64,000 bases of DNA from Bradyrhizobium yuanmingense (GCF_900094575.1 NZ_FMAE01000011.1:124001-188000), one strand, 5' to 3'. Shown: positions 44,701 through 52,657, counted from the first letter of the stretch. A program made the numbers and translations. The notes: generated by a model from the sequence alone, not told the origin.

Positions 44701-45824
44701 CGGGAGCGGACAGGATCGACCTGACCGCCTTTGGCGCGCTCGGGTTTGCCATCCTGGCGTTGAGCTCAACCAACACGACGGTGCCGCCACATACGATCGC
44801 CTGGATCTATGACAGCGCGTCGAACGAAACCATCGTGTACGTCAACTCAACGGACCAGACCCTGCACATCGGCGATTCCAGTCTGCTCGAAATCCATTTG
44901 CAGGGGATTGCAACCGTCGATGCCTCGGACTTCATCCTGGCGCCAGCGGCGCCTGTAGTGGCGGTCGCCAGCGAGCTGACCGACCTCACCGCAACCCTGC
45001 AGAGTGATGCGGCCGGGCTAATGACGATCACTTCCGAAATCTCGTCCGACTCCGGAAGCGGCGACGGCACGCTCCTCGCAGAGAGTCCGGACATCCAGTC
45101 AAGCGAGCCGCTCCACAACCTGGATACGCCTTCGGACCAGATCGAACAAACTGAATATTCGAGCATCTCCAGTTCGGACCCGATGCAAACGCCCTCGACC
45201 GAAACACTCGCTATTGTTGCGGTAGCTCCTTCGGGCAGCGGACCGTCTACGATGTCGCAATACGTCGCCGCACCGACGGAGGCCAGTTTTGTCTTCGACC
45301 ACCTGGCCGGTCCCGACACAGCATTGCTGGCCAAAAGTGGCGCGATTGCTGGAAGCGGCCACATGCCTGACATTGCCATCGCCGCGCTGAATTTTGACCA
45401 GAATGCCGCCGAACAGCACGCCGGGCGCGGGCTTGCACCGGGGAACAATGCCGGGAATCACGGCGCCTCGCATCAAGGAAACGCCGACGAGGCGGCGCAT
45501 GCCCACGGTCGTGCCAACGATGGAATGGCAGAGGCGACGCTCAATCCGAGCCTTCTGAAGTCGTCGAGCGGAGGCGCCAACCATTCGCTTGCAAGCGAGA
45601 CGCAACAGCTCGGCGAGTCGTTCAAGTTCAAGGATAACGCTTCGCAGGGCTCACAGCACAGCGTGGTGCCGGATCATCTAGACCTCGCCGGTCATCCCGG
45701 CCACGCTGGAGGATTCCACGGGCTCGAACTGGCGTTCACGCCTGAACCATCTCCGCCCGATGTTGATCCGCCTCATGGCCCAAGTCCGGCTCACGGCCAC
45801 GGCTTGCACGATCTGATCTTGTGA
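41733..45824 (+). CDS. VCBS/RTX-type giant adhesin with FecR-like N-terminus
   Basis: 1363 residues. Residues about 40-150 are FecR-like (ADVIETDADGQITIRFIDGT, then LNTPIAGIRARS). A cadherin/VCBS-like region (about 300-405) is followed by four VCBS repeats of about 112 residues (406-855), each with an ISG(T/D)TTG...EAG start and GYGTFTMTAAGVWTY core. Residues about 895-975 carry RTX nonapeptides (GGSGNDTIKGNDGNDAIYGG) that bind calcium. A Ser/Asp-rich region and a His/Gly-rich tail end the protein. Without a Sec signal, RTX proteins leave by a type I system; none is encoded here. Likely role: surface attachment or biofilm. Confidence 0.85.
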   Translation: MLVASDVQVGNRAAAALPVQIIGHIHTAIGCGTLTRASGVATQAVAGAPVYRADVIETDADGQITIRFIDGTFFNISCDTRLALSEFVFDVEGTPPTALFDVTRGSFSFVPDRLAETGSLQLNTPIAGIRARSHAGGFGMLTLAALTFSVAENAEAADPDVTFLDDDSITYKDLAHGAFELVTKEPIPRHIIVDDPGETIIVKKVGSTISVNQVANSAARMDELRAAQQDVLANLDGQGPHGSSTPPFVKTQLLQPINFIQPDAPSLQNLLAPVSPFAIPVFDPIPPTLSTGAGPTELDTVVFDTFTATSGIFAASSTSGSAKLTFGVIGATAGETVLGGVTYDLSKPGPYGTLYVNSTSGAYTFVPDSIAINALKAPTTDSFVVTVSDGLSSASQTFTVTINGVDDAAIISGTTTGSIVEAGGIANGTPGTPIATGTLSDTDVDDPPNTFTAVSSPTTSTGGYGTFTMTAAGVWTYTVDNSNLAVQRLNAGQTLTDSFTVTTIGGTPQVVTITIQGTSDAAVISGDTTGAVIEAGGVASANPGTPIATGTLTDTDVDTIANAFTAVGSPTQSAAGYGTFTMTAAGVWTYTLDNANAAVQALNTGETLTDRFTVTTLDGTAQVVTVTIHGTNDAAIVSGTTTGAVTEAGGVANATPGSPSATGTLFAADVDNASNTFTALSSPKASTNGYGTFTLTAAGAWTYMLDNASGAVQALNVGDTLTDSFTVTTLDGTPQVVTITIHGSNDAALISGTTTGSVTEAGTFSPGAPIATGTLTGTDVDNAPNTFTAISSPTASDDGYGTFTMTAAGAWTYTLDNNNSVVEALDSGDTLTDTFTVTAIDGTTQTVTVAIHGASDADPNDFDNLATGSVVISDPPNVYGTPGSETIAGGGDTGQVIYAGAGSDTVNGTGKTDVLYGGSGNDTIKGNDGNDAIYGGSGNDTVNGNNGADTITGGFGADQLTGSNGNDRFAYLFVADSRAGQFDTITDFASGADRIDLTAFGALGFAILALSSTNTTVPPHTIAWIYDSASNETIVYVNSTDQTLHIGDSSLLEIHLQGIATVDASDFILAPAAPVVAVASELTDLTATLQSDAAGLMTITSEISSDSGSGDGTLLAESPDIQSSEPLHNLDTPSDQIEQTEYSSISSSDPMQTPSTETLAIVAVAPSGSGPSTMSQYVAAPTEASFVFDHLAGPDTALLAKSGAIAGSGHMPDIAIAALNFDQNAAEQHAGRGLAPGNNAGNHGASHQGNADEAAHAHGRANDGMAEATLNPSLLKSSSGGANHSLASETQQLGESFKFKDNASQGSQHSVVPDHLDLAGHPGHAGGFHGLELAFTPEPSPPDVDPPHGPSPAHGHGLHDLIL
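42951..44297 (+). repeat. four tandem VCBS-coding repeats
   Basis: Direct repeats of 339, 339, 339 and 330 bases starting at 42951, 43290, 43629 and 43968. Each begins with GA(C/T)G(A/C)(C/A)GC coding for the DAA(I/V/L) start of a VCBS unit and shares blocks such as GGCACCTTCACGATGAC. Three units have identical length, so recombination between them can change repeat number. Confidence 0.85.
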
Positions 45825-45845
45825 CGCCCCGAGCCAATGGGCTCT

Positions 45846-46043
45846 TCAGTGTTGCGTCCCGGCGCCATCGGGCGCCGAGGAGCTCTCTTCGCCAAGAGAA
45901 GATTGATCATCGTTGCCGGCCTCGCCATCCGGCGGCGCGGCATGCTGATGGCTTAGCGCGGATGTCCATGCGGATGTCATCGCCGCTATGAGCATCCGGT
46001 TGACGGCCTCGATGACGCGTTCTGCTGCGGACGAGTAGTTCAT
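45846..46043 (-). CDS. small hypothetical protein, 65 aa
   Basis: MNYSSAAERVIEAVNRMLIA starts a helical N-terminal half; the C-terminal half is acidic and rich in Ser, Gly and Asp. A very strong ribosome site, AGGAGGAGGCC, just before the ATG at 46043 supports translation. It lies at the 3' end of the adhesin gene, convergent with it. No family is recognised. Confidence 0.6.
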   Translation of the reverse strand: MNYSSAAERVIEAVNRMLIAAMTSAWTSALSHQHAAPPDGEAGNDDQSSLGEESSSAPDGAGTQH

Positions 46044-46320
46044 GGCCTCCTCCTGCGCTGCCGACTGCGAATGACCGAAGCGTAGGACGGCGCCTTGAGC
46101 ACCACTGTACGCCACTTCACACCTGCGCGCGTCAAGTCATCGCAGTCCCGGAGGATGCCGCCTGCCCCGGCTGCATCCGCCACGGGTTCTGATTTCCACC
46201 TTGACGGGTTGCTGAGCGCGCGCACTCACAACCTTCGGCTCGTTGCGGTTCGCGCGCGACTCTGAATCAGATGTGAATCTCGGCGATGCAAATCGCATTG
46301 GTTAGCTCTGGGGGTAATCA

Positions 46321-46560
46321 ATGAGCGGAGAAGCCGGTTGCATTGTGTGTAGCAGAGCAAGAGCGGTCGTCGCGATCGTCCCGATTGCAAGAGGATATGC
46401 CCTGAAGACATATGAATGTGCCTGTTGCCACAGCACCCTGCAGCTCGTGACCCGCGTCTCAAAGGCGGCGCTGATCAAGCAGCAGGTCAATATCCTCGCC
46501 CAGATGGAGCAGCAGTTGCGCCCGCCTGTTCGCAGGGTGCAACAGGCCTTCGCGAATTAG
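46321..46560 (+). CDS. small CxxC/CxCC (zinc-ribbon-like) protein
   Basis: 79 residues. CIVC (residues 7-10) and CACC (residues 33-36) form a four-cysteine knuckle like short zinc ribbons; the C-terminal half is a basic helix (KAALIKQQVNILAQMEQQLR). It may bind nucleic acid or a protein. GGGGGT about seven bases before the ATG can serve as ribosome site. The family is not recognised. Confidence 0.6.
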   Translation: MSGEAGCIVCSRARAVVAIVPIARGYALKTYECACCHSTLQLVTRVSKAALIKQQVNILAQMEQQLRPPVRRVQQAFAN

Positions 46561-46628
46561 GCGCACGAGGCATTTCTCTGGGCTTCAGTCGACAGCGCGC
46601 GGATTGAAAGCGCGCTTCTCCTCGAGCC

Positions 46629-47390
46629 TCAATTCGGCTTTTGCGTCGGCTTGCCGTCGATCTTGGGCAATTCGCCGGCCGAGGCGGACTGATCGCCGCC
46701 GCCATTGGCGCGGCGGGCCATCTCGACGGTCAGCCGCTCGGCGGCTTCCGATGACATCAGGCCCAGGATGTCCGACATCTTGCGCGGCGCGATCGCCGAG
46801 GCGATCTCGATCAGCACGCCCATTTCGAGCCGGTCGAACACCCGCGCGGCATCCTTGGGCTTCATGCCCTCGTACATGGTCACGAGGCCCTTCATGCGCT
46901 GGGCTTCGGCGGCCTTCTGCTCGGCCTGGGTCGCGGAGATGCGGGTTTCCACCGCCTTCATCTCCTCGACCTTGGTCTCGATGCGCTTCTCGGCCGACTT
47001 GAGCAGGCTTTCGCGGATGTCGATCTCGCGCTGGCGCGCCTCGATCTCCTGACGCCGCGCCTGCAACCGTTCCAGGATCGCGCGCTCCGCGGCCGAGACC
47101 TGCGGCTGCCCCTCGTCGATCTTGACGACGGTGCCACCCTCCATCTTGGTCTCGGGCGCTGCCGGCTTAGGTGCTTCCTTCGGCGCAGGGGTCGAGCCGG
47201 TGATGTCGGGATCCTCGCGGCCGGTCGGGAAATTCAGGTTCTCTTCCGCCCAGGATTTCTTGCCCTGGTTCGGCTTGTAGTCGAAGACATAGCCGCCGTT
47301 GATCGCAAGGCCCGCCACCTTCAGCGTGGCGAGGCCGGCAACGGCGACCAGGACGACCGGAATGACGCGGATGTTACGAAAGGACTTCAT
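46629..47390 (-). CDS. motE: MotE-family flagellar motor-associated protein
   Basis: 253 residues. One N-terminal membrane anchor (VIPVVLVAVAGLATLKVAGL), a Pro-rich linker, a long coiled coil (about 95-170: RLQARRQEIEARQREIDIRE) and a C-terminal MgtE-N-like domain (MKPKDAARVFDRLEMGVLIE, then IAPRKMSDILGLMSSEAAER). MotE is a periplasmic chaperone that stabilises MotC in rhizobia. It is the last gene of fliL-fliM-DUF6468-motE; the MotA/B/C genes are not in the window. Confidence 0.82.
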   Translation of the reverse strand: MKSFRNIRVIPVVLVAVAGLATLKVAGLAINGGYVFDYKPNQGKKSWAEENLNFPTGREDPDITGSTPAPKEAPKPAAPETKMEGGTVVKIDEGQPQVSAAERAILERLQARRQEIEARQREIDIRESLLKSAEKRIETKVEEMKAVETRISATQAEQKAAEAQRMKGLVTMYEGMKPKDAARVFDRLEMGVLIEIASAIAPRKMSDILGLMSSEAAERLTVEMARRANGGGDQSASAGELPKIDGKPTQKPN

Positions 47391-47399
47391 ACCCAGGCT

Positions 47400-47846
47400 T
47401 CATGCGGCAAGGCCGTTGGATCGTCGGCGCTCGGAGAAGGCTTCGGCGGCCGCCGCCACCGCCTTCGCGGACGACGGCTTGGGCGCGGGCGCGGCGACCG
47501 TCTCCGGATTGGTGACGGGACGCGCGGCGATCGCGATCTTGGACAGGCGCCGCACCACGTTGTCGGCCTCGCCGAGCTGCTTGTAGAGCTGATCCGACAT
47601 CTGCGTCGCGGCGGCGAGCTGGCTGCCGAGGTTCTCGTTGACGTCGCGCACGGCGAGCTTCAGCCCGCCGATCGCGCGCTCGGCAATCTCGGTCGCGGTG
47701 ATCAGCTCGGCGATGACGGCCTTCAGCGAATGCTCGTCCGCCTTCAGCCGCCTCAAGCGCTTGTTGAGCGTGACGCAGTAGACGATCGTCAGCATCAGCA
47801 GGATAGCCACCAGCGTCTCGATCGCCATTCCCAGGGAGTGGTTCAT
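47400..47846 (-). CDS. DUF6468-type membrane protein of the fliM operon
   Basis: 148 residues. A single membrane helix (about 7-27: MAIETLVAILLMLTIVYCVT) followed by a coiled-coil-like segment (about 40-108) and an Ala/Pro-rich tail. DUF6468 proteins are found in flagellar operons of alphaproteobacteria; the function is unknown. The ATG at 47846 overlaps the fliM stop (ATGA), which implies coupled translation and a job in the same apparatus. Confidence 0.75.
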   Translation of the reverse strand: MNHSLGMAIETLVAILLMLTIVYCVTLNKRLRRLKADEHSLKAVIAELITATEIAERAIGGLKLAVRDVNENLGSQLAAATQMSDQLYKQLGEADNVVRRLSKIAIAARPVTNPETVAAPAPKPSSAKAVAAAAEAFSERRRSNGLAA

Positions 47847-49045
47847 GGGGCCTCCATCATCTTGTTCTGCTCGTCCACCTTCTCGAACATCGCAAGTGTC
47901 GTACTTGGCTTGCGCAAGGGTTTCGTCACACGGATCGCGACGCGGTCGCCGACCCGGCCCATCCGCCCCTCGGTCAGCGTGACGTCGCCGCAACGCACGG
48001 TGACGTTGGCGTCGGCGCGCATGTCGAGCGGCAGCGTGTCGCCGACCTTGAGCCGCATCAGCTGCTTGAGCGGAATGTCGGCCTCGTAGAGCACGGCGTC
48101 GACGGCGATCTCGGCCTGCACGATCTCGGTGGCGAAGTGGCCCTCCCAGACCGGGTCGCGGCCGAACTTTTCGCCCATGAACATCTGGAGCAGGACGCCC
48201 CGGATCGGCTCGATGGTCGCATAAGGCAGCAGCAGCTCGATGTTGCCGCCGCGGTCTTCCATGTCGATGCGCAGGCGCACCAGGATCGCGGCGTTGGCGG
48301 GACGGCTGATCGCGGCGAAACGCGGATTGGTCTCGAGCCGGTCGATCGAGAAGGTCACCGGCGACAGCGGCCGGAACGCCTGCTCGGCGTCGGCCAGCAC
48401 CACCTCGACCAGCCGCTTGACCAGCTCGGTCTCGATCGTGGTGTAGGGCCGGCCCTCGATGCGCAGCTGGCTGGTGCCGCGGCGGCCGCCGAGCAGCACG
48501 TCGATCATCGAATAGATCAGGTTGGAATCGACCGTCGCCATGCCGAAGTTCTCCCACTCCTCGGCCTTGAAGACGGTGAGGACGGCGGGCAGCGGGATCG
48601 AGTTCATGTAATCGCCGAAGCGCACCGAGGTGATGCGGTCGAGCGAGACTTCGACGTTGTCGGAGGTGAAATTGCGCAAGGAGGTCGTCATCAACCGCAC
48701 CAGGCGGTCGAAGACGATTTCGAGCATCGGCAGGCGCTCGTAGGAGACCATCGCCGAATCGATGATCGCGCGAATGCCGGAATGGTCGTCGAGCGTGACG
48801 TCACCGACGGTGAAGCCGAGGAGATTGTCGATCTCCTCCTGGGACAACACCCGCTCGCCGGAATTCTTGCCGGTGCCGAGATCGCGGCTGCCGTCCTCGA
48901 CCATGGCGGCCCATTGCAGGGCCATCGTCTCCGATAGCTCGTTCTCGGCGGCAGCCTTTGCCGCCTCGGCGGGATCCTCGCTATCGAGCGAGGCCTCCCA
49001 CTGGGCGGCAATTGCATCCTGGTCGACTTGGTCGTTGCCCGCCAT
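47843..49045 (-). CDS. fliM: flagellar motor switch protein FliM
   Basis: 400 residues. The middle domain is marked by FDRLVRLMTTSLRNFTSDNV and YSMIDVLLGGRRGTSQLRIE, and the C-terminal SpoA-like domain by MRLKVGDTLPLDMRADANVT. FliM forms the rotor C-ring with FliG and FliN and binds CheY-P; the N-terminal CheY motif is preceded by a long acidic stretch (EDPAEAAKAAAENELSE). It follows fliL by 19 bases. Confidence 0.93.
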   Translation of the reverse strand: MAGNDQVDQDAIAAQWEASLDSEDPAEAAKAAAENELSETMALQWAAMVEDGSRDLGTGKNSGERVLSQEEIDNLLGFTVGDVTLDDHSGIRAIIDSAMVSYERLPMLEIVFDRLVRLMTTSLRNFTSDNVEVSLDRITSVRFGDYMNSIPLPAVLTVFKAEEWENFGMATVDSNLIYSMIDVLLGGRRGTSQLRIEGRPYTTIETELVKRLVEVVLADAEQAFRPLSPVTFSIDRLETNPRFAAISRPANAAILVRLRIDMEDRGGNIELLLPYATIEPIRGVLLQMFMGEKFGRDPVWEGHFATEIVQAEIAVDAVLYEADIPLKQLMRLKVGDTLPLDMRADANVTVRCGDVTLTEGRMGRVGDRVAIRVTKPLRKPSTTLAMFEKVDEQNKMMEAP

Positions 49046-49064
49046 GATCCCTAGTCCGTCATGC

Positions 49065-49562
49065 TCACTGGACCACGACTTCCTTGAACAGCACGGCGCT
49101 GACCTGGATCGGGGCGACCGCCGCGTTGACGCGCTTGGTCAGCTCCTCCTTGAGGCGGAAGATGCCGGCCGAACCGTTGAGGTCGGACGGGCGCAGCTCG
49201 CGCACATAGGTCTGGAAGATGTCGGTGACGCGCGGCATCGTCGGCTTGATCGCCTCGATCTGCTTCTCTTCCTTCAGCTCCAGCACGATCTTCAACCGCA
49301 GATATTGCACGCGCTCGCCGGGCGAACCGGCGAGGTTGACCATCAGGTCGGGAACGTCGACGAAGGCCGGCGGCTTCGGCGGCGGCGCGGCCTCGGCATG
49401 ATGCTCATCGCCGCTATGACGGAAGAAGAAGAACCAGGTCGCAGCACCGCCGCCGAGCACGGCGAGCGCGCCGACGACCATGATGATGAGCTTGAGCTTG
49501 TTCTTCGGCGGAGCGGCTTCCGCGCCATCAGCGGCTGCGCCGCCTTCCTCGTTCTCTGCCAT
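49065..49562 (-). CDS. fliL: flagellar basal-body protein FliL
   Basis: 165 residues: an acidic Ala-rich N-terminus, one membrane helix (about 25-48: LKLIIMVVGALAVLGGGAAT) and a periplasmic domain (about 60-165: PDLMVNLAGSPGERVQYLRL). FliL surrounds the stator and supports torque. It leads the operon fliL-fliM-DUF6468-motE. A candidate sigma-54-like promoter lies 64 bases or more upstream. Confidence 0.9.
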   Translation of the reverse strand: MAENEEGGAAADGAEAAPPKNKLKLIIMVVGALAVLGGGAATWFFFFRHSGDEHHAEAAPPPKPPAFVDVPDLMVNLAGSPGERVQYLRLKIVLELKEEKQIEAIKPTMPRVTDIFQTYVRELRPSDLNGSAGIFRLKEELTKRVNAAVAPIQVSAVLFKEVVVQ

Positions 49563-49625
49563 GGTTGCCGCGCCCGTTCATCTCTCAAAGGGGTCGAAAG
49601 AGCGAAGCCTCCTGGCAGACAATGA

Positions 49626-49641
49626 CGCGATACGAATGCCC
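49626..49641 (-). promoter_or_regulatory. sigma-54-like promoter candidate of fliL
   Basis: Minus strand GGGCATTCGTATCGCG: GG and GC ten bases apart, with GGCA kept at -24 and TCGC at -12. It lies about 85 bases from the ftr-like site. Weaker than the flgF promoter. Confidence 0.35.
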
Positions 49642-49718
49642 CAGCGCAATGCGCTCCTCTGATGCGCAAACGCTACGGTAATAATGGTTAACGGAATCTT
49701 TCGATTGGGCCGCCGCTA

Positions 49719-49731
49719 GGAAAAATCTGCC
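49719..49731. promoter_or_regulatory. ftr-like palindrome between fliL and flgF
   Basis: GGAAAAATCTGCC in the context CCGCTAG-GGAAAAATCTGCC-GGG, which matches the flgB-side site (CCGCTAG-GCAGAATTTGCC). It is about 95 bases from the flgF sigma-54 promoter. Confidence 0.6.
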
Positions 49732-49819
49732 GGGCAAACATGGCTAACAGAACCTTTCTGCCGCCTGCTCGCGCCCCTCGAAAGTCGCCAACACATTGAA
49801 GTTACGTGATTTTCCTGAT

Positions 49820-49835
49820 TGGCACGGCTTTCGCT
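49820..49835 (+). promoter_or_regulatory. sigma-54 promoter of flgF-flgG-flgA-flgH
   Basis: TGGCACGGCTTTCGCT against the consensus TGGCACG-N4-TTGC(A/T): the -24 block is perfect, GG-to-GC spacing is ten, and one base differs at -12. It predicts a start near 49846 and a leader of about 100 bases. Confidence 0.75.
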
Positions 49836-49945
49836 GAGACAGGCCCGAGACCGCACGGCTTGGGAGAGCCCGACGGTCTCGGTCACGGGGTCCGCCAAGG
49901 CGCTTGGGAGAGCGAAATGGCAGATCCGCTCAGGGGAGATTTCCG

Positions 49946-50707
49946 ATGCAGAACGCGCGTCTGATCGGCTTGTCACGGCAGATGACGTTGGAACGGCAGA
50001 TGGATGTCATCGCCAACAACGTCGCCAATGCCAACACCAACGGCTTCAAGTCCGACCATTCGCTGTTCGAGGAATATCTGAACTCGAACGCGCGTGAGGA
50101 CAATTTCATCGGCCGCGACCGCCGGGTCTCCTATGTCCACGACCGCGGCACCTTCCGCAACATCAGCCAGGGGCCGCTGGAGCCGACCAACAATCCGCTC
50201 GACATGGCGATCAACGGCGGCGCCTATTTCGCAGTGCAGGCCAACGGCGGCGAGTTTTATACCCGCGACGGCAAGTTCTCGCTCAACAGCACCGGCCAGC
50301 TCGTCACCGCCGACGGCAATCTCGTGCTTGGCAATGCCGGCCCGATCACCTTTCAGCCGACCGACCACGACATCAACGTCGCGCCCGACGGCACCGTCAC
50401 GGTGCTCGAGGGCACGGCGCGGACCGACTCGATCCGCGGCAAGATCCGCATGGTCTCGTTCGACGATCCGGCCAAGCTGACCAAGCTCGGCGCCAATCTC
50501 TATGCCGCCGGCTCGGCGAACCAGCAGCCCGACACCAAGTCCACCCTGCAGCAGGGCTATGTCGAGAAGTCGAACGTGAATGCGGTCGGCGAGATGACCC
50601 GCATGGTCGAGGTGATGCGCAGCTACGCCGCGGTCGCCAACCTGCTGCAGCAGCAGAGCGACCTCCATAAATCGGCGATCGAGAAGCTCGCCGACGTTCC
50701 GGCCTGA
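49946..50707 (+). CDS. flgF: flagellar rod protein FlgF
   Basis: 253 residues. LIGLSRQMTLERQMDVIANN plus VANANTNGFKSDHSLFEEYL is the rod/hook N-terminus, and VNAVGEMTRMVEVMRSYAAV with QQSDLHKSAIEKLADVPA the C-terminal helix. FlgF is a proximal rod subunit. ATG at 49946 has CAGGGGAGATTTCCG upstream; the longer frame from 49904 covers that site and is rejected. It starts the operon flgF-flgG-flgA-flgH. Confidence 0.95.
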   Translation: MQNARLIGLSRQMTLERQMDVIANNVANANTNGFKSDHSLFEEYLNSNAREDNFIGRDRRVSYVHDRGTFRNISQGPLEPTNNPLDMAINGGAYFAVQANGGEFYTRDGKFSLNSTGQLVTADGNLVLGNAGPITFQPTDHDINVAPDGTVTVLEGTARTDSIRGKIRMVSFDDPAKLTKLGANLYAAGSANQQPDTKSTLQQGYVEKSNVNAVGEMTRMVEVMRSYAAVANLLQQQSDLHKSAIEKLADVPA

Positions 50708-50723
50708 TTGAAGGAGAACTGAG

Positions 50724-51512
50724 ATGCAGGCGCTTCACACCGCAGCGACCGGAATGGCGGCACAGGAACTCAACGTTCAGGTGATCTCCAACAACATCGC
50801 CAACCTCCGCACCACCGGATTCAAGAAGCAGACGGCGGCGTTCCAGGATCTTATCTACGAGCACGTCCGCCGCGTCGGCGCCCAATCGTCGGACCAGGGC
50901 ACCATCCTACCGGTCGGCGTCGACATCGGCGGCGGCGTCAAGACCGTCGGCACGCCGCGCAGCATGACGCAAGGCACGCTGTCGCAGACCGGCAACGACC
51001 TCGATCTCGCCATCTCGGGCGAGGGCTTCTTCAAGATCCTGATGCCCGACGGCACCTTCCAGTACACCCGCGACGGCACCTTCCAGATGGACAATCAGGG
51101 CCGCGTCGTCACCGCGCAGGGCAATCCGGTGCAGCCCACTATCACCATTCCCAACAACGCCTCGGGCATCTCCGTGAGCGAGCAGGGCCAGGTCTCGGTG
51201 ACGTTGCCGGGCTCAACCACCTCCTCGATCGTCGGCCAGATCGGCGTCACGCGCTTCATCAACAAGGCGGGCCTGCAGCCGGTCGGCAACAACCAGTTCA
51301 CCGAGACGCCCTCGTCCGGTGCGCCGCAGGACGGCACCGCGAACACCGAAGGTTACGGCAAGCTCACGCAAGGCAGCCTGGAGCAGGCCAATGTCGACGT
51401 CGTCTCGGAGATGAGCGACCTGATCGCCGCCCAGCGCGCCTACGAGATGAACGCCAAGGTGATCAGCGCCGCCGACCAGATGATGCAATCGACCACGGCG
51501 TTGTTCCGCTGA
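50724..51512 (+). CDS. flgG: distal rod protein FlgG
   Basis: 262 residues, the family length. MQALHTAATGMAAQELNVQV and SNNIANLRTTGFKKQTAAFQ start the protein; GGGVKTVGTPRSMTQGTLSQ and the C-terminal SDLIAAQRAYEMNAKVISAA are the further FlgG marks. It forms the distal rod through the peptidoglycan and outer-membrane rings. It follows flgF by 16 bases with AAGGAGAACTGAG in front. Confidence 0.97.
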   Translation: MQALHTAATGMAAQELNVQVISNNIANLRTTGFKKQTAAFQDLIYEHVRRVGAQSSDQGTILPVGVDIGGGVKTVGTPRSMTQGTLSQTGNDLDLAISGEGFFKILMPDGTFQYTRDGTFQMDNQGRVVTAQGNPVQPTITIPNNASGISVSEQGQVSVTLPGSTTSSIVGQIGVTRFINKAGLQPVGNNQFTETPSSGAPQDGTANTEGYGKLTQGSLEQANVDVVSEMSDLIAAQRAYEMNAKVISAADQMMQSTTALFR

Positions 51513-51522
51513 GGTGATGACC

Positions 51523-52653
51523 ATGATCCGCGCCACCCTCGCCGCCATCTCCACCCTTCTCGCGCTGGCCTTGCCGGCAGCGGCCGCCGACGATTTCATC
51601 GCCGCGCCGACGCTGCGCGCAAGCGTCACGGTGACTTCGGACGTGGTGCGGATCGGCGATCTCATCGACAACGCCGGATCGGCCGCGCTGATCCCGGTCT
51701 ACCGCTCGCCCGATCTCGGCACCACCGGCACGCTGACGACAGGCCAGGTGCTCTCGGTCCTGCGAGCCAAGCAGGTGATCGGCGTCATGACCGGGGACAT
51801 CAAAGAGGTCCAGGTCACCCGCCTCGCCCGCACGCTCGCGAGCAAGGATATCGAAAACGCCGTCGCCGCGGCGCTCGAGCGCCGCTTCGGCCTCGGCGAC
51901 GCCGCCAACATCACCATCACGTTCGACCGCAGCGTCGCCGAGATGCGGCTGGACGCCTCCAACAGCGGCGCGCTGCAGCCGGTCGCAACCCGCTATGATG
52001 CCCGCAGCACGCGTTTCGACATCGCCTTCGAGATCGCCAACGACGGCAACGCCGCGCCGACCAAGCTGCGCTTCACCGGCACCGCGATCGAGACGGTGGA
52101 GGTGGCCGTGCTGACCCGCGACATCGACCGCGCCGATCTCCTGAAATCCTCCGACCTGTCGTTGGAGCGCCGGCCGAAGGCCGAAGTCGCCGGCGAGCCT
52201 GCCTCGCGCGACCGCAGCATCGGCATGCAGCTGCGCCGAGCAATGCGCGCGGGCACGCCGATCCGCGCCGCCGACCTCGTCAAGCCCGACTTCGTGGTGC
52301 GCGACCAGGCCGTCACCATCATCTACCAGGTGCCCGGTCTCTATCTCACCACGCGCGGCAAGGCGATCGAGAGCGGTGCCGAGGGCGACACCGTCAGCGT
52401 GCTCAATCTGCACTCCAAGCGCACGCTGACCGGCATCGTGACCGGCCGCGGCCAGGTCACGGTGCAGGGCGCCAGCCAGTCCGCACCGATGGCACCGGCG
52501 GTCGAGCAGACCTCGTCGGTCAAGCGCGACCCCGTGCCGGCGGCCGCTGCCCTGGCGCAGAGCCTGGTCCAGGCACCCGCGTCCGCAGCCGAGATCGCCC
52601 AAGCCCAGATTCCGCAAGTCCGCCTCTCGCAAGCTCCAGCCAAGTCAGAGTAG
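51523..52653 (+). CDS. flgA: P-ring assembly protein FlgA
   Basis: About 376 residues. A signal peptide (MIRATLAAISTLLALALPAA) then a beta region and a SAF domain (about 200-345: VAVLTRDIDRADLLKSSDLS, RRAMRAGTPIRAADLVKPDF, GLYLTTRGKAIESGAEGDTV). FlgA is a periplasmic chaperone for FlgI in P-ring assembly. The GTG/ATG/ATG cluster at 51514, 51517 and 51523 follows GAGG; 51523 has the best spacing. A Pro/Ala-rich tail of about 45 residues is longer than usual. Confidence 0.92.
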   Translation: MIRATLAAISTLLALALPAAAADDFIAAPTLRASVTVTSDVVRIGDLIDNAGSAALIPVYRSPDLGTTGTLTTGQVLSVLRAKQVIGVMTGDIKEVQVTRLARTLASKDIENAVAAALERRFGLGDAANITITFDRSVAEMRLDASNSGALQPVATRYDARSTRFDIAFEIANDGNAAPTKLRFTGTAIETVEVAVLTRDIDRADLLKSSDLSLERRPKAEVAGEPASRDRSIGMQLRRAMRAGTPIRAADLVKPDFVVRDQAVTIIYQVPGLYLTTRGKAIESGAEGDTVSVLNLHSKRTLTGIVTGRGQVTVQGASQSAPMAPAVEQTSSVKRDPVPAAAALAQSLVQAPASAAEIAQAQIPQVRLSQAPAKSE

Positions 52654-52657
52654 ATTC

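Larger units (their letters stand above)
49563..49945. other. divergent regulatory region of fliL and flgF
   Basis: About 380 bases without genes between head-to-head flagellar operons. It holds a candidate sigma-54 promoter for each direction, one ftr-like palindrome between them and a CtrA half-site (ATGGTTAA, 49684-49691). These are listed separately. Confidence 0.75.
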
